Below the pieces are notes generated by a model, which worked only from the letters and a program-made list of their open reading frames with translations, searched no databases and was not told where the DNA came from. From a virus, in IMG/VR virus record IMGVR_UViG_3300008470_002586, positions 1-30,779 of that record: DNA of 30,779 bases, one strand, 5' to 3'. The translations under genes were made by a program, and so were the position numbers. Of the stretch, positions 20,592 to 28,242 are shown in pieces (within the stretch, counting starts at the first letter, position 1; the number at the start of each line of letters is the position of its first letter).

Positions 20592-21374
20592 ATGGTAGAT
20601 ACGAGACAACCGGTAGTTTTTGGTATGGATATCTCACTGAATCATTGGGGTGTCATTTGCCTTAATGAGGAGGGGAATGTAGAAAATTATGCCTTCTTAA
20701 CAAACAAAAAAGGTGATTGTGAAAAGTTTAAGGGTCACGGATACTTGTTCAAGTTATCTAAAGCTCGGGAGGGGGAACTACGGGAAAACTTTGACTCTAT
20801 TCGCCGAACAGCTTCTATAGAGACTTTGGCGAAGTTTGTATACGAGAATGCTAAACCGGGTACTGAAGAGGCGTTTATGTCTCTTGAAGGATATGCATAT
20901 AATTCCGTAGATAAGTATTTCTACATAGCCGAGTTTATAGGTGTTCTGAAGGATACTTTGTTTGGAGGTGGTCATAACCTGAGAATTCATTCTCCGACAG
21001 CAGTTAAAGTTTTTGCAACGAACAACGGCCTTTGTTTTAAGAAGGATATGGTTTTGGAAGCAGAGAGATTGGGTTTTGACGTGCCAAGAAAGTTAATTCG
21101 GGTGACAACAAAGAAACGGAAAGGTAAGGAGTTAGAGGAATATGATGGCGTTGGTACTGATCTGGCAGATGCCTTTTTCTTGGCCCGGATGCTTTGGTTA
21201 GAGTTGAAGGTTCGTAGTGGTGAGATAGAACTTGAAGAACTTCTTGAGCCAGAGAGGCGTATCTTTCTCAGAACGTCAAAAGAATATCCTGTGAATCTAT
21301 TGGACCGGCCATTTATACATAGGTCGAGTATGCCCAACTTTCCATATTGGTCTGGTTTAGATTTTGAGTTGTAG
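20592..21374 (+). CDS. RuvC-like Holliday junction resolvase (RNase H fold)
   Basis: The 260-residue protein shows the RuvC active-site pattern: FGMDISLNHWGV (first Asp, about 10-21), MSLEGYAYN with the Glu (about 96-104), and GTDLADAFFLAR with the last two acids (about 188-199). Between them are the expected strands and helices. Compared with cellular RuvC (about 170 residues) it is longer, with an extended middle and a C-terminal arm rich in Pro and Arg. It would resolve branched DNA before packaging, downstream of recA. The family is firm; the exact substrate is not known. Confidence 0.85.
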   Translation: MVDTRQPVVFGMDISLNHWGVICLNEEGNVENYAFLTNKKGDCEKFKGHGYLFKLSKAREGELRENFDSIRRTASIETLAKFVYENAKPGTEEAFMSLEGYAYNSVDKYFYIAEFIGVLKDTLFGGGHNLRIHSPTAVKVFATNNGLCFKKDMVLEAERLGFDVPRKLIRVTTKKRKGKELEEYDGVGTDLADAFFLARMLWLELKVRSGEIELEELLEPERRIFLRTSKEYPVNLLDRPFIHRSSMPNFPYWSGLDFEL

Positions 21375-21382
21375 GAGGTAGT

Positions 21383-21850
21383 ATGCGTGGTAAGTACAAA
21401 GTAGTTAAGGGAGATATTTTCAAATCGTTGAGTGGAGATAAATGCAACGTGATAGCCCACGTCTGCAACAATCTAGGTGTCTGGGGAAAAGGTTTTACTG
21501 CTGCACTCGATAAGCGTTGGCCCGAAGTGGGTAAATACTATCAAACATATCTTTATCACGTGCTTGGTACAAACATTGTGGCCGATACAGCTTCTGGCGA
21601 TATTGTTGTTTGTATGATTGCCCAGGATGGGCTTCCCAGTAATGGGAACAAGAGACCGCTGAAGTATGCTGCTTTAGTGGAATGTATGGTTGAAGTACTT
21701 AACAGGACGAAGATGGAATACTGGACAGATCTGCGGTGTCCTAAGTTTGGATCTGGGTTGGCAAGAGGCAACTGGGAGTTTATCGAAGAGCTCATTAAAG
21801 AGATATGGGTGGATAACGGTTTGAATGTAACCGTTTATGAGTTGGAGTAG
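21383..21850 (+). CDS. Macro-domain protein (ADP-ribose binding or hydrolysing)
   Basis: A 155-residue single macro domain. It shows KVVKGDIF, NVIAHVCNNLGVWGKGF with the ADP-ribose loop, the glycine-rich segment FGSGLARGNWEF and a Tyr-rich middle. It most resembles the ADP-ribose-1''-phosphatase or DarG-like subclass. Phage macro domains can undo ADP-ribosylation, such as marks made by DarT-type defence toxins. That role is inference here. The ATG follows TAGGAGGTAGT, the strongest ribosome site in the window, so expression is probably high. Confidence 0.8.
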   Translation: MRGKYKVVKGDIFKSLSGDKCNVIAHVCNNLGVWGKGFTAALDKRWPEVGKYYQTYLYHVLGTNIVADTASGDIVVCMIAQDGLPSNGNKRPLKYAALVECMVEVLNRTKMEYWTDLRCPKFGSGLARGNWEFIEELIKEIWVDNGLNVTVYELE

Positions 21851-21858
21851 ATTGTATA

Positions 21859-22116
21859 ATGTTTACAATGGAACAAGTTGAGAGAGTTTTATCGTGGTTG
21901 GTAGAAGATACAAAACATAGATTTGATCAACAAGGAAATCCTGGAAACTACAGTCCAAAGTTAAAGGAAGCTATTGAACTACTCGAAAACGTTCGTGAAG
22001 TACAAGATAATTATCTCTTTATAGATTTGAATGTGATTCCGTATTTTAGAGATGGAATTATGACCAAGGATGATGTGGCAAAAGTTGTCGCAGATGCCTT
22101 ACGGTTAAAAAGGTAA
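21859..22116 (+). CDS. Hypothetical protein (85 aa)
   Basis: An 85-residue protein, helical throughout, with a central KLKEAIELLENVREVQDNYLF and a C-terminal KDDVAKVVADALRLKR. There is no recognisable family. A TATAAT-like sequence overlaps its start codon (21855-21860), but no -35 is visible. The QueE gene follows ten bases later with AAAGGATAAAAG between, so it probably shares a transcript. Confidence 0.5.
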   Translation: MFTMEQVERVLSWLVEDTKHRFDQQGNPGNYSPKLKEAIELLENVREVQDNYLFIDLNVIPYFRDGIMTKDDVAKVVADALRLKR

Positions 22117-22126
22117 AGGATAAAAG

Positions 22127-22813
22127 ATGAAGCTAAATGTTCAGGCGATTTTCAATTCAGTGGATGGTGAGATAAATGGTTTCTCTGGCGCCGGTCAGTT
22201 GTGTACTTTCATTCGTCTTCGTGGCTGTAATCTCCGATGTGTTTTTTGCGACACCAAGTATGCTCAAGATGGTTCAGTGAAGGATATGAAGGAGGTTGAT
22301 GAGATACTTGATTGGCCTGAGATGCTCAACAAAGTAACTATTACTGGTGGCGAGCCACTGTTTCAGGATATAACTTCATTGGTAACTGCTTTGGTGGCGT
22401 CCGACAAACGCGTTACAATTGAGACAAATGGTTCACTTGTTTATCCTGTATGGCCCCTTACTAATGGTCTTTTTGATAACGTTCGTTTTGTAGTTGATTA
22501 CAAACTTCCATCTTCGGGGGTGGAAGATAAGATGAATGCTTTGGTATTTGAAGGTCTTCGCCAGGTCGATATAATCAAGTTTGTGATATTGGATTTCAAC
22601 GACTATTATATTGCTCGAGGGCTTGCTGTTGGGAACACGAAGTGGGAAGCGAAGAAAGTGTTTAGTCCTGCCATAGTTGATCAGTTTGATTATACTAATT
22701 GGCCTGCTGCCCTTGCTGAGATGATGATTCAGGATGCGGCGATTTTGCAGGATGTTCAGTTTAGTCTTCAGGTGCACAAAATCCTCTGGCCTAATGCTAA
22801 AGTAGAAAGGTAG
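22127..22813 (+). CDS. queE: 7-carboxy-7-deazaguanine synthase QueE (radical SAM)
   Basis: QueE rearranges 6-carboxy-tetrahydropterin into 7-carboxy-7-deazaguanine, before QueC. The N-terminal TFIRLRGCNLRCVFCDTKYA (about 27-46) carries the CX3CX2C cluster and the QueE-typical CDT. TITGGEPLFQD (about 71-81) is the GGEP SAM-binding motif. ETNGS follows. Length 228 is normal for QueE. It is flanked by small genes unrelated to the pathway, and the other pathway genes lie 6 to 13 kb away. SAM and iron-sulphur chemistry would occur in the host cytoplasm. Confidence 0.9.
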   Translation: MKLNVQAIFNSVDGEINGFSGAGQLCTFIRLRGCNLRCVFCDTKYAQDGSVKDMKEVDEILDWPEMLNKVTITGGEPLFQDITSLVTALVASDKRVTIETNGSLVYPVWPLTNGLFDNVRFVVDYKLPSSGVEDKMNALVFEGLRQVDIIKFVILDFNDYYIARGLAVGNTKWEAKKVFSPAIVDQFDYTNWPAALAEMMIQDAAILQDVQFSLQVHKILWPNAKVER

Positions 22814-22818
22814 TTAAT

Positions 22819-23139
22819 ATGCTAACAAAGGATGAGATTGCAGCAGTTAAAACCGGGTTAATGCTGAGTACAAGAATAAAGGTGCATCAGGTAGGTGAGA
22901 AATTTGCCGAGGGACGCAAGGACGGCATTTCTGCATTTGCCGAAGCCCTTCTCAAAATTATAAAGGAAAAGGATAAGGGAACAGTGGAAATCGAACTTAT
23001 ACAAGGGGTAGAAGGAGGTCGTTTGTCAATAGACAATTTTCGTGTATGTGGCAATAAGCCGTGGGGAGGTGGGGAAGCGATTATAAGATGGACAGCAAGA
23101 AGAAAAGATGTTTTACGAGCTTTGAATGAGAAATGCTAA
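22819..23139 (+). CDS. Hypothetical protein, paralogue of the 27916 gene (106 aa)
   Basis: The first 45 residues match the N-terminus of the protein at 27916: both read TK.EI..VK..LMLST..K.HQ, then GRK.GI.AFA..L. After that the sequences diverge. This protein goes on to VEIELIQGVEGGRLSIDNF and a Gly/Trp-rich stretch KPWGGGEAIIRW. It has no catalytic motif. It immediately follows queE with five bases between, so it may be co-expressed. Confidence 0.55.
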   Translation: MLTKDEIAAVKTGLMLSTRIKVHQVGEKFAEGRKDGISAFAEALLKIIKEKDKGTVEIELIQGVEGGRLSIDNFRVCGNKPWGGGEAIIRWTARRKDVLRALNEKC

Positions 23140-23149
23140 AACGTAATAG

Positions 23150-23264
23150 AGCGATGTGGTGGCAAGGTAGAGCAGCTACGCACAGTCTTAATGAGGTCGG
23201 CGTAAAGCAGAAAATGACAGACTTGACTATGTGATAACAATTTTCTGCCCACATCGCTTATTTT
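23150..23264 (+). ncRNA. tRNA-like structured element E
   Basis: A perfect 10-base closing stem joins AGCGATGTGG (23150-23159) to CCACATCGCT (23249-23258). Next to its 3' strand lies a 9-base perfect hairpin, GCAGAAAAT/ATTTTCTGC (23207-23215, 23240-23248), in the place of a T arm. AGGTAGAGCAGCT and AGGTCGGCG are words typical of tRNA D and variable regions, but no good anticodon stem forms. The tail TATTTTTGA is the same as after element D. It fills the whole gap before the next gene. Confidence 0.5.
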
Positions 23265-23289
23265 TGATTATGAGAAAAAGGTGAATGGT

Positions 23290-23547
23290 ATGAGCGAAAT
23301 ACCTTGTGATTGTTTTGGTAATGAAGGTGACCATCCGTCAAGGATAATTTGTGATGCCTGTTTTTCGTCCACCAAAGGAAAAGCTGCCTGTTGTATCACT
23401 ACGCAGGAAGAAAATAAGCGGTTAAAAGACTTTGCGGAATGGATGTTGAGACATATTAGCGATACCTGTAATGCTGGATTTGTTATAAAAAATACTGATA
23501 CACGAACAATCAAATTGAAGGCCGAGCAAGCCCTAAGAGGTAAATGA
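23290..23547 (+). CDS. Small Cys-rich coiled-coil protein related to the leftward small-gene array
   Basis: The ATG at 23290 has AAGGTG seven bases upstream; a GTG at 23281 is possible. The N-terminal half carries CDCFG, CDACF and CC residues that could bind zinc. EENKRLKDFAEW in the middle and AEQALRGK at the end are the signature words of the leftward array (190-2709), 20 kb away on the other strand. It is therefore a moved or duplicated member of that family. It ends by overlapping the Rad50 start. Confidence 0.6.
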   Translation: MSEIPCDCFGNEGDHPSRIICDACFSSTKGKAACCITTQEENKRLKDFAEWMLRHISDTCNAGFVIKNTDTRTIKLKAEQALRGK

Positions 23548-24677
23548 TGTTTAAGCACTTAACTATCAACAATTTTTTATCATACGAGTCAACTGAGATT
23601 GAGTTTTCAGAAGGTGTGAATGTTATTACTGGTTTATCTCAAGCTGGTAAGTCAACTATACTGAGAACATTGAACTGGATAATTAGTAATCGACCTCGTG
23701 GAGAAAACATTATTCGGGATGGTCAGTCGGATGTAGTAGTTTCTTTGTTTGGAGTAAATGAGAAGGGTAAGTTTTCAGTTACAAGGGGTAAGGGAAAGAA
23801 AGATAACTATTATAGTGTTATTGTTGGGGATGAGAAAGAAGTTGTGTTTAGGGCGTTTGGAACAGAAGTTCCGGATCAAGTTCAGGAGCTTCTTAATCTT
23901 TCTGATATCAATCTTCAAAAACAGCATTCTCCATACTTTCTTGTTTTCGATTCACCTGGTCAGTCGGCCCTCTACATTCGGGGTGTTGCAAAATTGGAGG
24001 AGATTGATAAAGTAGTTTCGGTTTTGTCAGGTAGGATTAGGACGGTTTCTTCTAAGATTAGTAGTATTGAGAAAGAAGTTTTGGAGGTGACCAGCAAACT
24101 TGATGTAGTAAATGAAATATATCTCGACAGATTTGGCAATTGTCTTAGTGAGGTTGAAAAGAGCGAGGAAGAGAAGGAAAGATTTGAGAGAGAAGTTTCT
24201 GAGTTGCAATCAATGCTTGATTTGTTGAGTTCGACTGAACAAGCACTCGTTTCTCTTGAGCGGATTGACTTTGAAAGTCTCGATGAACGATTTAGGGAAA
24301 GCAAGAAGCTCTTGGGTGTTTCCAGACGTTTATTTGAAGAGATACGTGAGGTCGATTATCTTATTGTTTCTCTCAATTCACTTAGGAGACAGGAAGTAGT
24401 ACTTCCAGACAACGTTGATTCTTTACTGATTCGTCCAAGCAAGTTGATGTCTGAATTCAACGATGTGGTATATGAAGTAGAGCAGTTGAATACTCTTTTA
24501 CTGGGTGTTGAAAGTACCAAGAAAACTATTCAGAGTACAGAGGATGAACTTTCCAAGTTCACTTTGGAAAGAGAAGAGCTACTGAGTCGATTGGAGGTAT
24601 GCCCATATTGTGGGCAGAAGTTAGTAGGGAATGCTAAGGCACACTTATTGGAGAATTCGTTATGTTCAACCGGTTGA
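23547..24677 (+). CDS. sbcC: Rad50/SbcC N-terminal half, ending at the zinc hook
   Basis: The 376-residue protein starts as an SMC/Rad50 ATPase: FKHLTINNFLSYES, then Walker A GLSQAGKST (about 30-38) and a Q-loop-like LQKQHSPYF. A long coiled coil runs from about 150 to 350. It ends with CPYCGQKL, the CxxC zinc hook that normally sits in the middle of Rad50, and stops soon after. The second coil and the Walker B/signature half are encoded separately at 26084 and 26334, with the Mre11 gene between. Hook, Walker A and order are clear. The split into separate proteins is seen directly. Phage T4 gp46 is the single-chain counterpart. Confidence 0.88.
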   Translation: MFKHLTINNFLSYESTEIEFSEGVNVITGLSQAGKSTILRTLNWIISNRPRGENIIRDGQSDVVVSLFGVNEKGKFSVTRGKGKKDNYYSVIVGDEKEVVFRAFGTEVPDQVQELLNLSDINLQKQHSPYFLVFDSPGQSALYIRGVAKLEEIDKVVSVLSGRIRTVSSKISSIEKEVLEVTSKLDVVNEIYLDRFGNCLSEVEKSEEEKERFEREVSELQSMLDLLSSTEQALVSLERIDFESLDERFRESKKLLGVSRRLFEEIREVDYLIVSLNSLRRQEVVLPDNVDSLLIRPSKLMSEFNDVVYEVEQLNTLLLGVESTKKTIQSTEDELSKFTLEREELLSRLEVCPYCGQKLVGNAKAHLLENSLCSTG

Positions 24678-24955
24678 GAAAGAGGGTGAGGAGTGTTGGG
24701 ACATACGTTGATTTTTACATTATACTGTCTGGTGACCACGTTGTTCCAATTATGGGACTTACTGGAATATCTTTGAAGAAAGTTGATCGAGTGGTTTGGG
24801 AGAAGCACAAGGGTTTGAAGTATTGGATTGGTTCGAAGTCTCAGTTTAAGTTGAAACATCAATCGACGCTGGAACAATTGAGCCAAAAAGCCCGAAGAGA
24901 TGTTTTTAACAGAGTTTTTTACAAAAGAACTGAAGATTATGGTATAATGGTATAA
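24662..24955 (+). CDS. Hypothetical basic protein within the Rad50/Mre11 cluster (97 aa)
   Basis: The start at 24662 overlaps the Rad50 N-half stop by 16 bases. The product is basic (RKRVR at the start, then KHKGLKYWIGSKSQFKLKHQ), with a strand-like middle (FYIILSGDHVVPIMG) and a C-terminal helix. It may bind nucleic acid, by charge only. No family is recognised. A promoter-like TATAAT lies within its last codons. Confidence 0.5.
   Translation: MFNRLRKRVRSVGTYVDFYIILSGDHVVPIMGLTGISLKKVDRVVWEKHKGLKYWIGSKSQFKLKHQSTLEQLSQKARRDVFNRVFYKRTEDYGIMV
24943..24948 (+). promoter_or_regulatory. Candidate extended -10 promoter before Mre11
   Basis: TATGGTATAAT ends at 24948 and has both a perfect TATAAT and the TGn extension, which lowers the need for a -35. 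TTACAA is 18 bases upstream. Transcription would start near 24955 and read the small gene, Mre11 and the Rad50 C-half, allowing separate control from the N-half. Confidence 0.45.
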
Positions 24956-24973
24956 AGGTAGTAAGAGAAGTGT

Positions 24974-25168
24974 ATGGCTGAGTTTATGTCTAACGATGAG
25001 ATGATTAAGTTGAATGAAATGCTACAAGAGATTTGTGAGGTTGAGTCAAGTTTGTATCACCACGAGATAAATTTTATTGATCGTCTTACCAATGAATGGG
25101 AAGGCAATTTTACGGTTTCTCAAGCTAACTGGTTACGGAAGATATACAAGAGGGTGGTAGAGTCGTGA
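24974..25168 (+). CDS. Small acidic hypothetical protein (64 aa)
   Basis: A 64-residue acidic, helical protein (EMIKLNEMLQEICEVESS, then a region with NEWEGNFTVSQANWLRKIYKRVVES). It overlaps the Mre11 start by four bases, so it is coupled to it. The NWLRKIYKR end is basic. No family is recognised. It may be a small partner of the nuclease, which is suggested only by position. Confidence 0.5.
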   Translation: MAEFMSNDEMIKLNEMLQEICEVESSLYHHEINFIDRLTNEWEGNFTVSQANWLRKIYKRVVES

Positions 25169-26082
25169 TATTACTACTTTTAGGTGATGGTCATTTTTCA
25201 AAAAGGAAACCGGAAAATCGACTGGATATTGATTACTTTGGTGCTCAACTTGGTAAGCTGAATCAAGTAGCGATGATTTATCACAAGCACAAATGTGATG
25301 GCCTTTTACAAGTTGGTGACTTCTTTGAGTCGTGGAGAATTGGACACGAAGTTGTTGCGGATATTATTTCCAATCTGGATGCGTTTAAGATGAAGATCTT
25401 TCTTGTCTGGGGCCAACACGACATCTATGGGCATTCGGTGGAGAGCTTTATAAGTAGCCCATTAATGGTATTGATAGAAGCGGGTCTTTGTACCCTCTTA
25501 CTTGATTCTCCCATTCACAGAGGATTGTGCTCGTTTTACGGGGCCCCATTTGGGTGTCGTGTACCGGTTCCAAGTGTTGATGATTCGTACAAGGTTCTTG
25601 TTGTTCATCAGATGGTTGGTGATAAACCACTCTTTCCAGGGCAAGATATTGTACATCCACAGAGATTTCTCAAGGAACACAAAGAGTACAACTTGATCGT
25701 GTGTGGGGATTACCATTACCGATTCATTGAGGAGCGAGATGGTAGATTTTGTATCAATCCTGGTGCTTTGGTCAGGAAGACAATTAGTGAGAGAGATCTT
25801 GAACACGAACCTGCGGTCGTTTTGTTTGATACAATAGAAAATAGGTACGAAGTGATCAAGCTCGAGGTGGAATCAGTGGAAGATATCTTCAGCGTCAAAA
25901 GGAAGGAGAAGAAAGGAGAACACGACTATGCAACCCTCTTGAAGTTTCTTGAGAATTTGAAAGAGAGTAGGGGTACGTATATTGGGTGGAAGGATATTCT
26001 TGCTGAGTTAATAAAGAAGGATAACATACCTTCTAAAGTTGTAACGATGATTGATGAGTGCATTGCTGAGGTGGAAGGATAA
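25165..26082 (+). CDS. sbcD: Mre11/SbcD-like metallophosphoesterase nuclease
   Basis: The 305-residue protein has the phosphoesterase motifs in order: GDGHF (7-11, first metal pair), LQVGDFFES (about 49-57), VWGQHD (about 79-84, usually GNHD), VVHQM (about 147-151) and VCGDYHYRF (usually GHxH). It would cut and resect DNA ends together with the Rad50 halves, feeding RecA. The Asn of GNHD is Gln, and the last His pair is spaced as D-Y-H-Y. Both are unusual at metal or phosphate contacts, so activity may be altered. It lies inside the split Rad50 locus. Confidence 0.85.
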   Translation: MILLLLGDGHFSKRKPENRLDIDYFGAQLGKLNQVAMIYHKHKCDGLLQVGDFFESWRIGHEVVADIISNLDAFKMKIFLVWGQHDIYGHSVESFISSPLMVLIEAGLCTLLLDSPIHRGLCSFYGAPFGCRVPVPSVDDSYKVLVVHQMVGDKPLFPGQDIVHPQRFLKEHKEYNLIVCGDYHYRFIEERDGRFCINPGALVRKTISERDLEHEPAVVLFDTIENRYEVIKLEVESVEDIFSVKRKEKKGEHDYATLLKFLENLKESRGTYIGWKDILAELIKKDNIPSKVVTMIDECIAEVEG

Positions 26083-26083
26083 A

Positions 26084-26344
26084 ATGGCAGAAAACGTTGT
26101 AGATGAGCTGAAAGAGAGAGAATTGAAAATCAGAAGTCTTCAAGAGAGTAAGTCAAGGCTTGAAGGGAGAAAAGAGCAACTTCTCAAAGATTTTAAGAGT
26201 AAGTTTGGTTGTAGTACTCTTGAGGAGGGTCAGAAACTTTTGGAAGAGAAAAGAGAAAAATTAGAGAGCATAAACAGTCAAGTGGTAACTCTTATGGTAG
26301 AAATGGATGAGATAATTGATAAGGCCCAGAAGAATGCAGATTAA
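26084..26344 (+). CDS. Coiled-coil protein between Mre11 and Rad50 C-half (86 aa)
   Basis: The ATG at 26084 follows GGAAGGATAAA. The whole protein is a charged coiled coil (ELKERELKIRSLQESKSRLE, then LLEEKREKLESINS). It has a single FGCSTLEEGQKLL break in the middle. It overlaps the Rad50 C-half start by 11 bases. It could stand in for part of the missing second coil of Rad50, or be a small assembly factor. Position and composition favour a Rad50-related role, not proven. Confidence 0.65.
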   Translation: MAENVVDELKERELKIRSLQESKSRLEGRKEQLLKDFKSKFGCSTLEEGQKLLEEKREKLESINSQVVTLMVEMDEIIDKAQKNAD

Positions 26345-26948
26345 GGGATACCAGAGATTTCTTTATGAGAAGAGAGCTTTGAAAAAACTGCTTGAGGATC
26401 GTTGTGTGGTTTTGGAAGACGAGAAGAGTGGCCTTGGTAATAAGTTAGAGCATCTTGGAGAGGCAAGAGAAGTGGTGAGCAAAGTTGGTATTCTTGCTCA
26501 ACAAGAGGTTAAGGATATAGTTGAGGACTTAGTTACTCAAGCTCTCCAGGTTGTTTTTGGATCTAGTTACTCGTTTGAGATGGAGGATAAGATACAAAGA
26601 AACAAACCGGAGACGTACTTCTACTTAAAGATTGGGGATCGTCGTAATTTACTCAAAGACGATCTTGAGGGTGGTGGTGTTGTAGATCTTGTGTCTTTTG
26701 GCCTTCGTGTTGTTTTGTGGGCAATAAGTACGCCAAGAACTGCTTCTGTGATTATGCTTGATGAGCCGGTAAAGTATATTGACAAAGTGAGATTGGAACA
26801 GACCGGAGTGATGATTAAGAAGCTATCTGAAATGCTTGGATTACAATTTATCATTGTGACTCACGAGGATCAATTGATAGATGTCGCGGATTGTGGGTAT
26901 CACGTAGAGAAGATAGAAGGAATTAGTCGAGTCAGGAAGGTGGTATAG
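26334..26948 (+). CDS. sbcC: Rad50/SbcC C-terminal ATPase half
   Basis: The 204-residue protein starts with a short coil and ends as the second half of an SMC/Rad50 head. LEGGGVVDLVSFGLRVVLW (about 108-126) is the ABC signature and D-loop region in modified form, SVIMLDEP (about 138-145) is Walker B with the catalytic Glu, and FIIVTHED is the H-loop. It lacks Walker A, which is in the 23547 protein. Together the two proteins would make one Rad50 head. The ATG at 26334 lies inside the end of the coiled-coil gene, after AAGG; TTG 26316 is an alternative. Confidence 0.85.
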   Translation: MQIKGYQRFLYEKRALKKLLEDRCVVLEDEKSGLGNKLEHLGEAREVVSKVGILAQQEVKDIVEDLVTQALQVVFGSSYSFEMEDKIQRNKPETYFYLKIGDRRNLLKDDLEGGGVVDLVSFGLRVVLWAISTPRTASVIMLDEPVKYIDKVRLEQTGVMIKKLSEMLGLQFIIVTHEDQLIDVADCGYHVEKIEGISRVRKVV

Positions 26949-27325
26949 TGAGAACAACAGTTACACTTTATGGTTGGCAGTGGGCGCTTATTATTCCGTT
27001 CCTTTTTCTGTTGGGTTTTATAATATCATATGCTATTTCTACACTACTGAAAAGGTTTCACAAGTTTAGAGATTCAGACGATATAAAGAACATTCTCTCT
27101 GAGTGGTGGAAGTCTTACAAAAGACTGCATTCTGAGCACTCGAAATTGATAAGTTGTAGGTTGTATTTTTTATCGATTGATAAAGTTAAATGTTTGAAAA
27201 AAGGGAGCGCCAAGAAGTATTTGCAGGAAGTTATTTTAGAGGATGGAGAGTATTGTGTAATGAATGAAGCTTCGGATACTTTGTCAGTAATAAGAATGGA
27301 TGCCGACTTAAGTAAACTGGGATAG
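26948..27325 (+). CDS. Membrane-anchored hypothetical protein (125 aa)
   Basis: A GTG at 26948 shares a base with the Rad50 C-half stop. Residues about 10-34 form one transmembrane helix (WALIIPFLFLLGFIISYAI), followed by a soluble domain of about 90 residues with charged helix and strand segments. No signal cleavage site is obvious. Function is not recognised. It lies between recombination and nucleotide genes. Confidence 0.55.
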   Translation: MRTTVTLYGWQWALIIPFLFLLGFIISYAISTLLKRFHKFRDSDDIKNILSEWWKSYKRLHSEHSKLISCRLYFLSIDKVKCLKKGSAKKYLQEVILEDGEYCVMNEASDTLSVIRMDADLSKLG

Positions 27326-27337
27326 TAAGAAAGGATT

Positions 27338-27919
27338 ATGGATACGAATTTACCGAAAGAACTCAATCAGATATATTCAGAAGAAAAAGTTTATCTTGCT
27401 GTACTTAGTATGGCAGGAGAGATACAAAGTAAAATTGAGGAAGGTCAGAGTCCTTGTTTTATTATGGTTTTGAAGGGTGGAGTTTGGGTTGGGATGGCAA
27501 TGTTGGAATATATTGTCGAACTTAACATTCCATACGGATTTATTGGGTTGAATCGTTATTTTGGTAGGGAAACAACTCCTTCTCCACTTGGTCCTTCCGT
27601 AACTTACAAGCCGGTTTTTGAAGACGATTTCCTTCGAGATAAAGATGTATGGCTTATTGATGATGTAGTCCAGGAAGGAAGAACGCTTGCAAAAGCTTCT
27701 TATTTGATACAGCAACTTTCTCCACGGTCAATCCATTGTTGTGTTCTTGTGGATAAAAGAGAAGAGAGCAAATTAAGCTCAGATTCTCTTCCTATTGATA
27801 TAGTAGGATTCAAATATGAGGGAAAGAAGTTCCTCGTAGGTTGTGGTATGGGATTGGGTGAGCAATATCGAAATCTTCCGTACATTTGTGAGTACTTAGA
27901 GAAAGGAGGGATAAAGTGA
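27338..27919 (+). CDS. Phosphoribosyltransferase, purine-salvage type
   Basis: The 193-residue protein has the PRPP-binding loop DVWLIDDVVQEGRTL (about 107-121) and the upstream loop FIMVLKGGVWVGMAM of type I phosphoribosyltransferases. VGFKYEGKKFLVGCGMG towards the end resembles the hypoxanthine-guanine branch. It would join a free purine-type base to PRPP. In a phage with preQ0 genes, a deazapurine substrate is conceivable but wholly inferred. The ATG follows AAAGGATT, and the next gene overlaps its stop. Confidence 0.82.
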   Translation: MDTNLPKELNQIYSEEKVYLAVLSMAGEIQSKIEEGQSPCFIMVLKGGVWVGMAMLEYIVELNIPYGFIGLNRYFGRETTPSPLGPSVTYKPVFEDDFLRDKDVWLIDDVVQEGRTLAKASYLIQQLSPRSIHCCVLVDKREESKLSSDSLPIDIVGFKYEGKKFLVGCGMGLGEQYRNLPYICEYLEKGGIK

Positions 27920-28218
27920 TTACAAAAAAGGAAATCGAACAGGTTAAACACGCGTTGATGTTAAGTACAGAACTAAAGCAACATCAAACAGACGAACGTT
28001 TTATTGCGGGACGCAAAGAAGGTATTGAAGCATTTGCCAATGTACTTATTTTAGATACAGAGGATTGTAGTGAATTTGAAGAAGAACTCGAACGCTTAAT
28101 AGATAAGCACAGTATGGAGAATGCCTCCAATACCTCTGATTGGATACTGGCACGATACCTAATGGAATGTATGAAAGCTTTTAACACTACGTTTCAGCAA
28201 CGAGAGGATTTTGTGTGA
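27916..28218 (+). CDS. Two-module hypothetical protein, paralogous to both 22819 and 28243 genes
   Basis: Residues about 1-45 match the N-terminus of the 22819 protein (VKHALMLST, GRKEGIEAFA). Residues about 55-98 match the N-terminus of the 28243 protein: FEEELERLIDKH, then DWILARYLMECMKAF and FQQRED, against FEKELTVLINKH, NWMLAQYIVNSLKVF and IQQYER. The protein is thus two modules joined, each found alone elsewhere. No known family. A GTG start at 27916 has AAAGGAGGGATAAA before it. Confidence 0.6.
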   Translation: MITKKEIEQVKHALMLSTELKQHQTDERFIAGRKEGIEAFANVLILDTEDCSEFEEELERLIDKHSMENASNTSDWILARYLMECMKAFNTTFQQREDFV

Positions 28219-28242
28219 GTACTTAAAGAAAGAAGGAAAAGA

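Noticed and set aside
21855-21860. TATAAT overlapping the start of the 21859 gene as a promoter
   Set aside because: No -35 at a suitable distance, and a transcript from it would start inside the gene.
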